Source of the DNA: JBBIKU01 sp037445245
GTDB taxonomy: Bacteria; Chloroflexota; Anaerolineae; Anaerolineales; Anaerolineaceae
Assembly (NCBI GenBank): GCA_037445245.1
Contig: JBBIKU010000015.1
Span: 1 to 24,092, forward strand
Direction: 5' to 3'
Length of the DNA stretch: 24,092 bases
Shown here: positions 1 to 7,449 of the stretch, in pieces
How the letters are laid out: each line of letters opens with the position of its first letter
How positions within the stretch are numbered: position 1 is the first letter of the stretch
Position numbers and translations under genes: made by a program
The notes under the pieces: generated by a model
Databases searched by the model: none
Seen by the model: the letters and a program-made list of their open reading frames with translations, nothing else
Told to the model about the DNA's origin: nothing

Positions 1-478
1 AATGAGATCACGATGCGCTGCGGTTCTGCCGCCGCGCCTCCCTCTCGAACCGATTTAGCGCCGGCGTCATTGGGACGGGTTTCACCGTCGGCGTGCAGCC
101 AGCGCAGTCCGGGCAGCGGTTCCAGGCGGGCAAAGTGAATGTGCTGCCCGGCTTTGCCGCGAATTCCGGTGCGCAGAAGTTCATCGCGCCACTCGCCCTG
201 ACGCAGCGTTTCGCCGGTTCTGGCAATCGAAACATCCGCCACGTATTCCCCCGCCCCTTTCCCGCCGGGAGCGGGGAGCAGCTGGTCGATGGATTTGACC
301 GCCGGGGCAGGCACCGCCTCGACGGTGAAGGGCCCGCTGACGCGCGTCTTTTTGCGGTCGACCAGCGGCTGGTCGTAGAGCGTCTCTTGCGGGGCGTGGC
401 GGGCAATGGCGGCGTCGATCTCTGCGCGCGTCATGCCCTCGCGGATATCCGGGTTGTTGACGATCGATTTGAGGGTAC
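1..478 (-). pseudogene. C-terminal part of DNA methyltransferase, frameshifted, runs off window edge
   Basis: Reading the minus strand from about 478 to position 1 gives one uninterrupted frame, open at the window edge. It begins TLKSIVNNPDIREGMTRAEI and continues through LYDQPLVDRKKTRVSGPFTV and TGETLRQGEWRDELLRTGI. As I recall this methylase family, this sequence normally follows the FVYKxVPHV segment that ends the frame at 431-2506, so the two pieces are one gene split by a single-base loss. The expected text is CAC-GTN-ACC-CTC-AAA, but the sequence reads CACGTACCCTCAAA. The piece contributes at least 159 residues C-terminal to the catalytic domain. Whether the break is real or a sequencing error cannot be told from the window. 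Family resemblance is from memory, not from a search. Confidence 0.72.
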
Positions 479-2506
479 GTGCGGCACGGTTTTGTAAACA
501 AAGCCGCTGCCGACGCCTTCTTCGGGATGCGCCAGCTCGTAGAAATCGAAGACCGCCGTCATCAGGCTCTGTTTGGCGAGCGTCAGCGCCACGCGCGAGG
601 TGTCGCAGGTGATCCAGCGCCTGCCCCGCTGCTCGGCGACGTAAGCGGTGGTGCCGCTGCCGCAATTGTGTACCGCACAAACCTCAGTGAGGAACGAGTG
701 AGCGCCCTCGATTTCAAAATCAAACACTTCTTCTTCTGTGTAAACGCTCTCGACTCCCGTGAGAGGCACTCCCCTGCCTTCGACGCCGAAGAACACCACA
801 TCCCCTGGCTGCAGCGCGCCCGCCTGCATCCATTGCGCCCCCTGCCATGTTTCAGCATTAATGTGACAATGGTTCTCGATGGCAAGGCAAACGCCTGCCA
901 GGTTCTCTTCGACCTCCGAATTGGTGAAACGAAGAACATCAAGACCCAGGGCGCGCAGGTGAGCTTCGCGCTGCCCATCATAGGCGATGGCTTCCTCGCT
1001 GAAGTGACTGCTCCCGTCCACCTCGATCACCAGATGAGCCTCACGAGCGTAGAAGTCAACAATATACGCGCCAATTGGATGTTGCCTTCGAAATTTCCAG
1101 CCCAACTGCTTGTTGCGCAGCGCGTTCCACAGCTTTCGTTCTGAAGTGGTCATCTCTTTGCGTAATTGGCGGCTGCGCTCCCAGTGATTCGCCGGGATCG
1201 CCGCCCAATTGCGTTGTCCGCCCAGACTGCGTGGACGGGCTTTCGCCAGCACGCGGTGATCTGCGGTAAGCCAGAGTGTGCTTTCACAAAGGAAGTGGCG
1301 AATACCAACCATTTGCCCGCGATAGCTCTTGCGAATCACACGCCGAACACGGTGGGGCTGCCCATCGTGGGCGATTACCCACTGTCCGGCTTGAAGGGAT
1401 TCAACCGGGACGGTGTCCCCCCGCAGCTCGTCAACCCCCCTCGCATCCCCCCGCTTGCGGGGGGAAGATATGCCTCCCTCCCCGTTCGCGGGGAGGGCAG
1501 GGGAGGGGACACACACCCGCGTCCCTCTGCGCACACAGGTCGGGTCGAAGACCAGGTCGCCCGGATCGGTCGTCATCAGCAGGCAGCGTTCGATAACTTT
1601 ATATGAGGTTTGCACAACATAATTCTTTTCTTGCTCCCCCCACGTGTCTTGCCAAGAAGTTGTTAATATTTTATGAGGAAAATCGGTGCAATACCGTTTG
1701 TATCTAACATCTGCCTTAAAACCAATCAACCTATCAGCAATAGCTAATCTTTGTAAACCATCAAAGCCAGTTGCCCAATGCATATTGGAAGGTGGGCTAT
1801 AGGTATTTTCCCCATACATAAAATCAAAGGATAATCCTTCGGAGAAACCAGGTCTGTATAATCTAACGGGATAAAATTCATTTTCTATTTCATCGGGAGG
1901 GAGGAAAAGTTGTCGATATTTTGCTTTTTCTTTATCCCTCCCATACCATAACAGATTATCAGTTACATTATCTAAGAATTTTCCAGCTCGTATTCCAAAT
2001 AAACGGTATGCAATTGCAGCAATAAAATTTTTTTGCCCAAAAACCTCGTCCATCAATTCGCGCACGTGGTGCACGTTCTCGTCGCTGATCTGCACGAACA
2101 CGCTGCCGCTCTCGTTGAGCAGCTCGCGCGCCAGCAGCAGCCGGTCGCGCAGGTAGGTCAGGTACGAGTGGATGCCCAACTCCCAGGTGTCGCGGAAGGC
2201 GCGCACCTGCTCCGGTTCGGCGGTGAGGTCTTCATCTTTACCGTCGCGCACGTCGCGCTTGTTGACGAAGGGTTGGAAGTTGGAGCCGTACTTGATGCCG
2301 TAGGGCGGGTCGATGTAGATCATCTGCACCTTGCCCGCCATGCCCTCTTTTTCCAGCAGCGAGTTCATCACCAGCAGGCTGTCGCCCGCCGCCAGGCGGT
2401 TGCTCCAGCCGTGGGCGTGGCGGTAGAACTCGATTGCCTGGCGCAGGGGCGGGTTCTCCTCCGCCAGGGCGAACAGGGGCAGTTGTGCGGCGCCGCCGCA
2501 CCGCAT
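431..2506 (-). CDS. Beta-class DNA adenine methyltransferase, catalytic part, interrupted by an intein
   Basis: This frame encodes most of a site-specific DNA methyltransferase of the Type III Mod-like kind. Motif IV, IDPPYG, lies at residues 65-70. A variable target-recognition region covers about residues 158-300. Motif I, the SAM-binding FDPT-CGSGTT, starts at residue 320. The order IV, recognition domain, I defines the beta class, which usually makes N6-methyladenine. Motif I is split by a 291-residue intein (residues 324-614), so the mature enzyme would need protein splicing. The listed start is only where the frame opens: family members begin about 90 residues earlier, and that part lies in another frame (2490-2768). 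The frame stops at 431 after a second shift. As sequenced, the gene would not make a full-length enzyme. No partner restriction or helicase gene is visible. Confidence 0.85.
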   Translation of the reverse strand: MRCGGAAQLPLFALAEENPPLRQAIEFYRHAHGWSNRLAAGDSLLVMNSLLEKEGMAGKVQMIYIDPPYGIKYGSNFQPFVNKRDVRDGKDEDLTAEPEQVRAFRDTWELGIHSYLTYLRDRLLLARELLNESGSVFVQISDENVHHVRELMDEVFGQKNFIAAIAYRLFGIRAGKFLDNVTDNLLWYGRDKEKAKYRQLFLPPDEIENEFYPVRLYRPGFSEGLSFDFMYGENTYSPPSNMHWATGFDGLQRLAIADRLIGFKADVRYKRYCTDFPHKILTTSWQDTWGEQEKNYVVQTSYKVIERCLLMTTDPGDLVFDPTCVRRGTRVCVPSPALPANGEGGISSPRKRGDARGVDELRGDTVPVESLQAGQWVIAHDGQPHRVRRVIRKSYRGQMVGIRHFLCESTLWLTADHRVLAKARPRSLGGQRNWAAIPANHWERSRQLRKEMTTSERKLWNALRNKQLGWKFRRQHPIGAYIVDFYAREAHLVIEVDGSSHFSEEAIAYDGQREAHLRALGLDVLRFTNSEVEENLAGVCLAIENHCHINAETWQGAQWMQAGALQPGDVVFFGVEGRGVPLTGVESVYTEEEVFDFEIEGAHSFLTEVCAVHNCGSGTTAYVAEQRGRRWITCDTSRVALTLAKQSLMTAVFDFYELAHPEEGVGSGFVYKTVPHVPSNRSSTTRISARA
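665..1537 (-). mobile_element. Intein with DUF559/Vsr-like nuclease domain, inserted in methylase motif I
   Basis: The 291-residue insert starts with Cys (residue 324 of the host frame, codon 1535-1537) and ends in VHN followed by Cys+1 (residues 612-615). Hint-domain marks are visible. A block A-like CVRRGTRV sits at the start, and block B LTADHRVLAK contains the TxxH signature. Block F, EEEVFDFEIEGAHSFLTEV, leads into block G AVHN-C. All four expected splicing residues are present. Between blocks B and F, about 869-1174, lies a DUF559 (COG2852) domain with MTTSERKLWNALRN, then FRRQHPIGAYIVDFY and VIEVDG, the D...ExD core of a PD-(D/E)xK/Vsr-like nuclease. Excision restores DPTCGSGTT exactly. 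The nuclease is probably a homing endonuclease. Splicing activity is inferred. Confidence 0.88.
1446..1497. repeat. Tandem GC-rich palindromes inside the intein coding sequence
   Basis: Two perfect hairpins lie side by side. One is CCCCCCGC-TT-GCGGGGGG (1447-1464) and the other is CCCTCCCCG-TTCG-CGGGGAGGG (1476-1497). They are translated in frame as SPALPANGEGG and SPRKRG in the intein, directly after block A. Such proline/glycine-rich readings of palindromes are typical of dispersed REP-like or MITE-like elements that enter coding sequence in frame. No second copy occurs in this window, so dispersal in the genome is inferred. Confidence 0.6.
1605..2040. other. AT-rich island covering the methylase target-recognition region
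   Basis: The base composition drops abruptly to strongly AT-rich between about 1605 and 2040, with runs such as AATAAAATTTTTTT. The parts of the same gene on both sides are GC-rich. The island coincides with the variable region between motif IV and motif I, roughly residues 157-300, which reads the DNA target. This pattern is expected when a recognition domain has been swapped in by recombination from a different genome. Confidence 0.65.
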
Positions 2507-2768
2507 CGATGATCGAGCGCGGGTCGATGCGCTCGTGGACGTGCAGCGAGACGGTGGGCACCTCGAAGCTGGTATGCTCCGCCTTGCCCGCCCACACCAG
2601 TTGCGGATCGAGGTGCGGGTCGTAGGCGTAGGTCTTCTTCGCCCCGGCGTCGGGGTCGGTATCGGGAGTCACCAGCCCGGCTGGCGGGTTGTTGACGCGC
2701 TGCTTGTCGCGGTGCTCGTAGGCTTCGATCGCCCGTTTGCCGTCACCGCTCCTCTTTTTAGATGCCAT
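2490..2768 (-). pseudogene. N-terminal part of the same DNA methyltransferase, separated by a frameshift
   Basis: The ATG at 2766-2768 follows an AAAGGAG-like ribosome binding site and opens a frame starting MASKKRSGDG. It includes YDPHLDPQLVWAGKAEHTSF and LHVHERIDPRSIIDAVRR. These are the usual N-terminal residues of this methylase family, as I recall it, and should lead straight into AAQLPLFALAEENPP, which is found in the next frame (431-2506). The junction lies in the GC-rich run CGGCGGCGCCGC around 2487-2498, where one missing or extra base explains the shift. Beyond about 2490 this frame drifts into unrelated sequence and stops at 2238. The longer start at 2807 is less likely because it has no comparable ribosome binding site. 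Confidence 0.72.
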
Positions 2769-2844
2769 CGATCGCCTTTCTCCTTTCAGCCGCCCCCGCA
2801 GCGGCAAATCTGATTATGGCAAATGGCGGTGGCGCCCTCGATTC

Positions 2845-3222
2845 CTAGCGGCTGAGCAGCCAATCGATGATGATCTTTTTTTCTTCTTCATTGATCTTGG
2901 CGCCGTAACCGATCATGCGGTCGATGGTCACCTCCCACTGCTCACGGGTTTTGTTGGCACCCAGGACGCGGGCGATGCCGTGAGTTCCGCACAGTTTTTC
3001 CTGGATCAACGCTTCGACGTCGATCTCCTCGGTGACAGGCGCTGGTGACGTTTCGGCTTGCTCCTGCTGCGGCGGGTCAGTCGCATCCAGCGGCGCTGTT
3101 GGGGGTGGTTCTTCCACCACCGGCGGGGCAGTTTCGGTCGACGGCGCAGCCGCTGGCGAGGCGCAAGCCGCCAACACGATCATCACCGTCATTCCTGCCC
3201 AGATCCAATGTTTACCCTTCAT
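2845..3222 (-). CDS. Small lipoprotein with degenerate cytochrome-c-like domain
   Basis: The 125-residue protein has a charged N-terminus, a hydrophobic stretch and the lipobox LAAC with Cys20, so it should be a secreted lipid-anchored protein. A proline-rich linker (residues 21-65) leads to a C-terminal domain (about 68-125) with TREQWEVTIDRMI and EEEKKIIIDWL. This resembles the small cytochrome c domains that normally read CxxCH-x-(n)-TREEWxxTVxRM. Here the heme motif reads C78-G-T-H81, as if one codon for the second Cys had been lost from CGTCH. Covalent heme attachment is therefore doubtful. The start at 3222 has AAGGTGA upstream. It is followed 76 bases later by the methylase start on the same strand. 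Its function is not known. Confidence 0.75.
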   Translation of the reverse strand: MKGKHWIWAGMTVMIVLAACASPAAAPSTETAPPVVEEPPPTAPLDATDPPQQEQAETSPAPVTEEIDVEALIQEKLCGTHGIARVLGANKTREQWEVTIDRMIGYGAKINEEEKKIIIDWLLSR

Positions 3223-3246
3223 CGTTCACCTTTTGGAATATTTATA

Positions 3247-3252
3247 ATTATA
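3247..3252 (-). promoter_or_regulatory. Possible -10 box for the lipoprotein gene
   Basis: A perfect TATAAT on the minus strand lies about 25 bases upstream of the lipoprotein start in an AT-rich patch. No good -35 box is seen at the usual distance, so this is a weak call. Confidence 0.3.
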
Positions 3253-3511
3253 CACGTCAGCAACAAGTCCTTGTGGACGTAAACAAGGTTTTACATTCTG
3301 AAGCTGTGCAAAGGAAAGGATTTGCCACCCTCCCGGAAGCCCTCACGGTTGAGAATAGCAATTTACCCGGCAGCATGAAATTGAAACGGACGGCGGCTTT
3401 ACCTGCCTGCAAGTCAAGGTCGACGCGCTTTGCCGTGTTATCGCCACGAAAGGGCATCCGGCATCTGCCCCCTCTCACCAGCCGATGACTCTCGAGATCG
3501 GGTCGACCGTT
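3253..3511. other. Stretch without a recognised gene
   Basis: No reading frame here has a convincing start, ribosome binding site or family resemblance on either strand. It lies between the lipoprotein gene and the ABC ATPase remnant and may be further degraded gene material. Confidence 0.4.
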
Positions 3512-4051
3512 TCACCCAGCAGCGGCGACTTCTTCCTTTTTAGTCACCCCCGCCATCATCAACCCCAATTCTTGCAGTGTCGCCTCCCCGCGCTCGACAA
3601 TACCCATGATCTTTCCTTCGAACATAACCGCAATGCGGTCCGAAAGGGGATTGATCTCGTCCAGATCTTCCGAGATCAGCAGCGTAACGGTGCCGGCGGC
3701 GCGCTGTTCGAGCAGGCAAATGAGATTATCCGCCACGCTGAATTCCTTGATTGCCCCTTCGCACATGCGCTCTTCCGGGATGTAGGATTGCCCGGCGCGG
3801 ATGCGCTCGGCGGGAGGGGAATGGGTAACATCCTTGCCGTTCAGGATCACCCGCCCGCTGCGCACCGGTCGCAAACCGACTAGAGCCTCCGCCAACTCAC
3901 GTCGCCCGTTGCCCGAAACTCCCGCCAGACCCAGAATCTCGCCCGCCCGCACTTCGAGTGAAGCCCCCCGCAGGGCGTCCCCGCCGCGGTCACCTTCCAC
4001 ATACAGATCTTCAATTTGCAGCAGCGCCTCGCCGGCGACCACCAACGCCAT
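3512..4051 (-). pseudogene. Remnant of a sugar/nucleoside ABC transporter ATPase (second ATPase domain, internally deleted)
   Basis: The 179-residue frame matches the C-terminal ATPase domain of the two-domain ATP-binding proteins that serve nucleoside, ribose or simple-sugar ABC importers (NupO/YufO/RbsA type). It shows the variant Walker A region GLAGVSGNGRRELAEALVGL and then IPEERMCEGAIKEFSVADNL. It then jumps to LLISEDLDEINPLSDRIAVM near the end of the domain. About 80 residues that should contain the LSGG signature, Walker B and the D-loop are missing. The first ATPase domain is missing as well. A protein like this could not hydrolyse ATP, so I call it a pseudogene even though the frame is open. 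No permease or binding-protein genes are nearby. Confidence 0.75.
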
Positions 4052-4127
4052 TTATAACGCCGTCAGAGTGCGGGTGGATCGTCTGCCAGTCGATCAGGAA
4101 AAGATTCTCGAAGCCTTGCGCGGCTGA
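4041..4127 (+). pseudogene. C-terminal stub resembling a xanthine dehydrogenase / aldehyde oxidase large subunit
   Basis: The plus-strand frame ending at TGA 4125-4127 reads TNAIYNAVRVRVDRLPVDQE and continues KILEALRG. This closely resembles the C-terminal tail of molybdopterin-binding xanthine dehydrogenase subunits (NAIYNAxGVRxxxLPxTPEKxLxAL). Nothing upstream in this frame continues the similarity; it meets the ABC ATPase remnant on the opposite strand at about 4041. It is best read as debris of a lost purine-oxidation gene. The match is short and from memory. Confidence 0.5.
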
Positions 4128-4133
4128 AACGGT

Positions 4134-5381
4134 TCATCCCCAGCGATCCAGCCACTGATCCAAATTGAAATGGCGCACATAGGCAGCGATGCGCGCCGCG
4201 ATCCGGTCGACCACTATGCGGTGAGGGTCAGGCTGCACCCGTTCCAGGTTGCGGTAGAGTCGGGCGCGCGCTTCGAGCACGGTCTCTGCCGTCCAGATGT
4301 AACGGGCGCCGCTGAGCGTCAGCCAGCGGCGCCGCTCGGCGGAAAGCGCACCGAAATCTAGCCCGCTCTCGTCGGGTTGCAGCCATTTCTTCCAGCGCCC
4401 TGACTCCACCACGGCTGCCTCGATTGCGTTGGTGATGTGAGATGGCTCCAACCAAAAATCGGCGCAGACTTTGGCCTCCTCTTCTTCCAACGCTTCGAGG
4501 GCGCAGTATTCTTCGGCGGTGAACTCCGGACCAACATTGGCAGCCCCCACTCCGCTTTGGGGATACGCCTGCGGGTTTTCTACCCAATCCGTGTAATGCC
4601 CCTTAATCAGCGAGCCGAGCGGCAGAATGCGGCGGTTGACCCTGGCAGCGGCTTCAGGATCGAAGGTGGTGGTGTGCAGGTCGGTGCCGATCTGCGCAAC
4701 GATGAACACAGGCCAGATGTGAGCCAGGTTGCGTTCGTGCAATCCCTGCCGCAATCGCGCCAAATACCCCTCCAACTGCTGCACATCCACCAACCCGCCG
4801 GCGACTTCTTCCGTACCCACCTCGTAAACAATTTCGCGCGCACCCAGCGTTTTGCTGATCTCTTCGGCATGCGCCATTAGTTCCAGGGTGCGTTCGACCA
4901 CGACTGCGATCTGCAGCTTGCTCCCCGGCGCCAGGCTGCGATCCACAGTGGGATCGATATGCAGCAACTCATAACCGGCTTCAATGCAAGCAGCGATGGA
5001 CTGTTTCACTTCCTCAAAGGTTTCTTCGAAACGCAACCGCTCCAGCGTATGGCGGTCTTTCAACCAGGGACCACCATGATCCAGGCAGGGGTAGAGCGGA
5101 CCATCCCAATCATACTTTTTTGCGAAAGCGCCGATCTGTCGCACAAATTCGTCCGCCGTCCAACCGGTGTAACCACCATCGCGGTCGACCTGATTGAGGG
5201 TGGCTGCAAACAACATCGGGACGCGATGATGGCTGGCGGCTTTAACTGCCGCCTCCAGAACGGCGACTGAATTGGGACAAACCGCCAGCAGCGTAAAATC
5301 ACGCTCGCCTTCCTTTTCCAACCGTAAAACCCATTGCATCAGTTCATGCAGCGAGGGTTTCGCCGGCAACCTGCCCGCCAT
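4134..5381 (-). CDS. kbaZ: D-tagatose-1,6-bisphosphate aldolase subunit of the GatZ/KbaZ/AgaZ family
   Basis: The 415-residue protein matches the GatZ/KbaZ (COG4573) family in length and throughout. Visible marks include SHHRVPMLFAATLNQVDRDGGYTGW, given here as SHHRVPMLFAATLNQVDRDG then GYTGW, followed by PCLDHGGPWLKD, LLHIDPTVDR, YEVGTEEVAGG and VGAANVGPEFTAEEYCALE. In enterobacteria the protein is the non-catalytic partner that stabilises the class II aldolase KbaY/GatY; some authors have proposed a tagatose-6-phosphate kinase role for AgaZ. It is the last gene of the amino-sugar operon, 66 bases after the SIS gene, with GGAGG nine bases before the ATG. No KbaY/GatY partner is visible, while a LacD aldolase is, so its exact role here is open. 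Confidence 0.85.
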   Translation of the reverse strand: MAGRLPAKPSLHELMQWVLRLEKEGERDFTLLAVCPNSVAVLEAAVKAASHHRVPMLFAATLNQVDRDGGYTGWTADEFVRQIGAFAKKYDWDGPLYPCLDHGGPWLKDRHTLERLRFEETFEEVKQSIAACIEAGYELLHIDPTVDRSLAPGSKLQIAVVVERTLELMAHAEEISKTLGAREIVYEVGTEEVAGGLVDVQQLEGYLARLRQGLHERNLAHIWPVFIVAQIGTDLHTTTFDPEAAARVNRRILPLGSLIKGHYTDWVENPQAYPQSGVGAANVGPEFTAEEYCALEALEEEEAKVCADFWLEPSHITNAIEAAVVESGRWKKWLQPDESGLDFGALSAERRRWLTLSGARYIWTAETVLEARARLYRNLERVQPDPHRIVVDRIAARIAAYVRHFNLDQWLDRWG

Positions 5382-5447
5382 AGCTCAAACCTCCAATACG
5401 GTGAAACCACTCGTCTTCTCGAGCTGGATTTATGGCGCAAAGCCCGA

Positions 5448-6194
5448 TCAATAATAGAAAATGCGGTCCTTGTTCTGTGCCAGCAAGCGCTGGTTGTATT
5501 CAAAACCACCGTCCACGTTGGCTGCCAGATAAACCGGAGGGGTTATGCCGCGCCGCAGCACTTCCTCTATCGTAGCCGCCACCAGCGCCTGTAGCAGCGC
5601 CGTTGAGGTCACACCGGATGCAGGGACGAATTTTTGCGGCACGCGATCGTCTTGCAGTACGGCATCTCCTTTATCCACCTTGTTGTCCAGCACCACATCA
5701 GCAAACTCATACATCTTCTTGCCAGAGGGATGCCGCGAATCGACCGCCTCGGTGTAAGCGCGCGAGGTCACCCCGATTACTTTGATGCCGCGCTCGCGGG
5801 CAATTTGCGCCATTTCGATCGGCACCGCGTTGCGACCAGAGACGGAGACCAGGATCAGTACGTCATCCTTTTGAATCGGACTATTATCCAAGAGCAGTTT
5901 GGCAAACCCCGGCAGTTTCTCGATGTCCGAGCCCAAAGTTGGCGGGCGGGTATCCAAGGCGGTAATTCCGGGCCCATAAATGGGATTGACCAGCATCAAG
6001 CCACCCGCACGATAGACCAGGTCTTGAACAGGCAGCGAAGAGTGTGAACAACCAAAGGCGAAAATGCGCTTGCCCTGCTCGATGGCATCCGCCAGCAGTT
6101 GGGCTGCCCGGTCGATTGCCGCCATTTCATCGTCGCGAATTTTTTCCAACATGCCAATCACGGCGTTGAGATAGGTAACTGCAAACATACGCAT
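5448..6194 (-). CDS. SIS-domain sugar phosphate-binding protein (UPF0309-like)
   Basis: The 248-residue protein has a single SIS fold of the SIS_2 type. The phosphosugar-binding patches are IFAFGCSHSSLPVQDL near residues 44-59 and ILVSVSGRNAVPIEMAQIAR near residues 113-132. A C-terminal helical part contains SGVTSTALLQALVAATIEEV. The closest family I recognise is the uncharacterised UPF0309 group, distantly related to phosphoheptose isomerases. It sits between nagA and kbaZ on the same strand, so a role with amino-sugar or keto-sugar phosphates is likely. The substrate and reaction cannot be read from sequence. The ATG at 6192-6194 is preceded by AAAGGATAA; a second ATG two codons later is an alternative. 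Confidence 0.8.
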   Translation of the reverse strand: MRMFAVTYLNAVIGMLEKIRDDEMAAIDRAAQLLADAIEQGKRIFAFGCSHSSLPVQDLVYRAGGLMLVNPIYGPGITALDTRPPTLGSDIEKLPGFAKLLLDNSPIQKDDVLILVSVSGRNAVPIEMAQIARERGIKVIGVTSRAYTEAVDSRHPSGKKMYEFADVVLDNKVDKGDAVLQDDRVPQKFVPASGVTSTALLQALVAATIEEVLRRGITPPVYLAANVDGGFEYNQRLLAQNKDRIFYY

Positions 6195-6253
6195 CGTTCT
6201 TTATCCTTTTACTCGTTCGGTGTGATTATCCCCGCACCCGGCTGCGCCGGCAT

Positions 6254-7426
6254 TTACTTCTTTTGAAACACCACTTCGCCAGCGACCATGGTGAGGCGGG
6301 GTTGAAAGTCCTCATCCATAAAGACTACATCGGCATACGCTCCCGGTTTGAGTGAACCGATCTGATCCGCCAGCCCCAGGCTCTCTGCTGCCACACAGGT
6401 TGCCGAAGGCAGCAGTTCGTCCCAAGGGCGGTTGGTGAAGGCATGCGCGTTGCGCAATGCCTGATCCATCGTCAGCGTACTGCCCGCCAGGGAGCCCGAA
6501 TCGGTGCGGGCAATGCCGTCTTTAACGGTGATGATCTGATCCCCCAGCCGGTGCGTGCCGTCCGCGGCGCCGGCGGCGCGCACCGCATCGGTGATCAACA
6601 CCGTCCGTCTGACGCCCTTGGCTTCGAACACCAGTTTGACCACCGCCGGGTGAAGATGGACGCCATCGGCGATCACCTGTGCATAAATGCATGTTTCGGT
6701 CAACACTGCCCCGATCACCCCCGGTTCTCGGTGGTGCAGCGGTGGCATGCCATTAAATGTGTGGGTTGACTGGGTCAATCCCTTTGCAACTGCGTCTCGC
6801 ATCGTTTCATAGCTGGCGGCACTGTGACCGACGGCAAATTTCACCCCGACAGCGCTGCCGCGTTCGATCAATGAGAGCACCCCTTCAATTTCCGGGGCGA
6901 CCGTGAACAGTTTGACCAAGCCGCTCTCCAGCCACGGCAGATACTCCTGCGGGTGAGCGAGGCGCAGGTGTTGCGGGGGCTGCGCCCCCCGGTATTGGTG
7001 CTGTAAATAAGGTCCTTCCAGATGGATGCCCAAAACTCGGGCGCCGTCAGAAGTCTGCCGGTAAGACCCCACCCGCTGGATAGCTGCTGTTACCTGCTCA
7101 GCCGAGGTTGCCACGGTCGTCGGCAGAAAGCTGGTCACCCCTCGCTCAGCAAAAAAACGAGCCATGTTGGGCAAGGCTTGCGGGTCGGCATCCATCGTGT
7201 CGCTGCCCGAGCCGCCGTGGACATGGATGTCAATCAAGCCGGGCACAACCCAGTGTCCGCCGGCATCCAGGCGGGGCAGATCGGCGGGAAAGTCGCGGCT
7301 TGCACCCACTACGTGGGCGCCAGGAGCGACGGCGGCAATGCGTCCGTCCTCAATCAAAATGGCGTAACCCCAAGGCAAGGGAGCAGGCGATAGGATCTTT
7401 CCATTGACAATCAAGGTTTTCATCAT
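6254..7426 (-). CDS. nagA: N-acetylglucosamine/galactosamine-6-phosphate deacetylase
   Basis: The 390-residue amidohydrolase has the usual NagA length and motifs. The metal-binding pair HVH is at residues 68-70 in LIDIHVHGG and the metal ligand Glu137 is in GIHLEGPYL. Further histidines lie in VGHSAASYET and STHTFNGMPP, and the catalytic Asp is in LITDAVRAAG. It removes the acetyl group from an N-acetylhexosamine 6-phosphate in the cytoplasm, the step after PTS uptake. The homologue in GalNAc operons is called AgaA, and sequence alone does not separate the two. The ribosome binding site is weak. A 13-bp hairpin separates it from the EIIC gene. A second Met follows the first directly, so the start could be one codon later. 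Confidence 0.92.
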   Translation of the reverse strand: MMKTLIVNGKILSPAPLPWGYAILIEDGRIAAVAPGAHVVGASRDFPADLPRLDAGGHWVVPGLIDIHVHGGSGSDTMDADPQALPNMARFFAERGVTSFLPTTVATSAEQVTAAIQRVGSYRQTSDGARVLGIHLEGPYLQHQYRGAQPPQHLRLAHPQEYLPWLESGLVKLFTVAPEIEGVLSLIERGSAVGVKFAVGHSAASYETMRDAVAKGLTQSTHTFNGMPPLHHREPGVIGAVLTETCIYAQVIADGVHLHPAVVKLVFEAKGVRRTVLITDAVRAAGAADGTHRLGDQIITVKDGIARTDSGSLAGSTLTMDQALRNAHAFTNRPWDELLPSATCVAAESLGLADQIGSLKPGAYADVVFMDEDFQPRLTMVAGEVVFQKK

Positions 7427-7449
7427 GCGAACCGTTTTTTACCACTAAG

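Noticed and set aside
479..1144. Plus-strand open frame of 221 codons opposite the intein
   Set aside because: Antisense to the intein and methylase, whose motifs are unmistakable; no similarity of its own.
1446..1497. CRISPR or intrinsic terminator reading of the palindromes
   Set aside because: There are only two non-identical hairpins, no spacers, no T run, and they lie inside an open coding frame.
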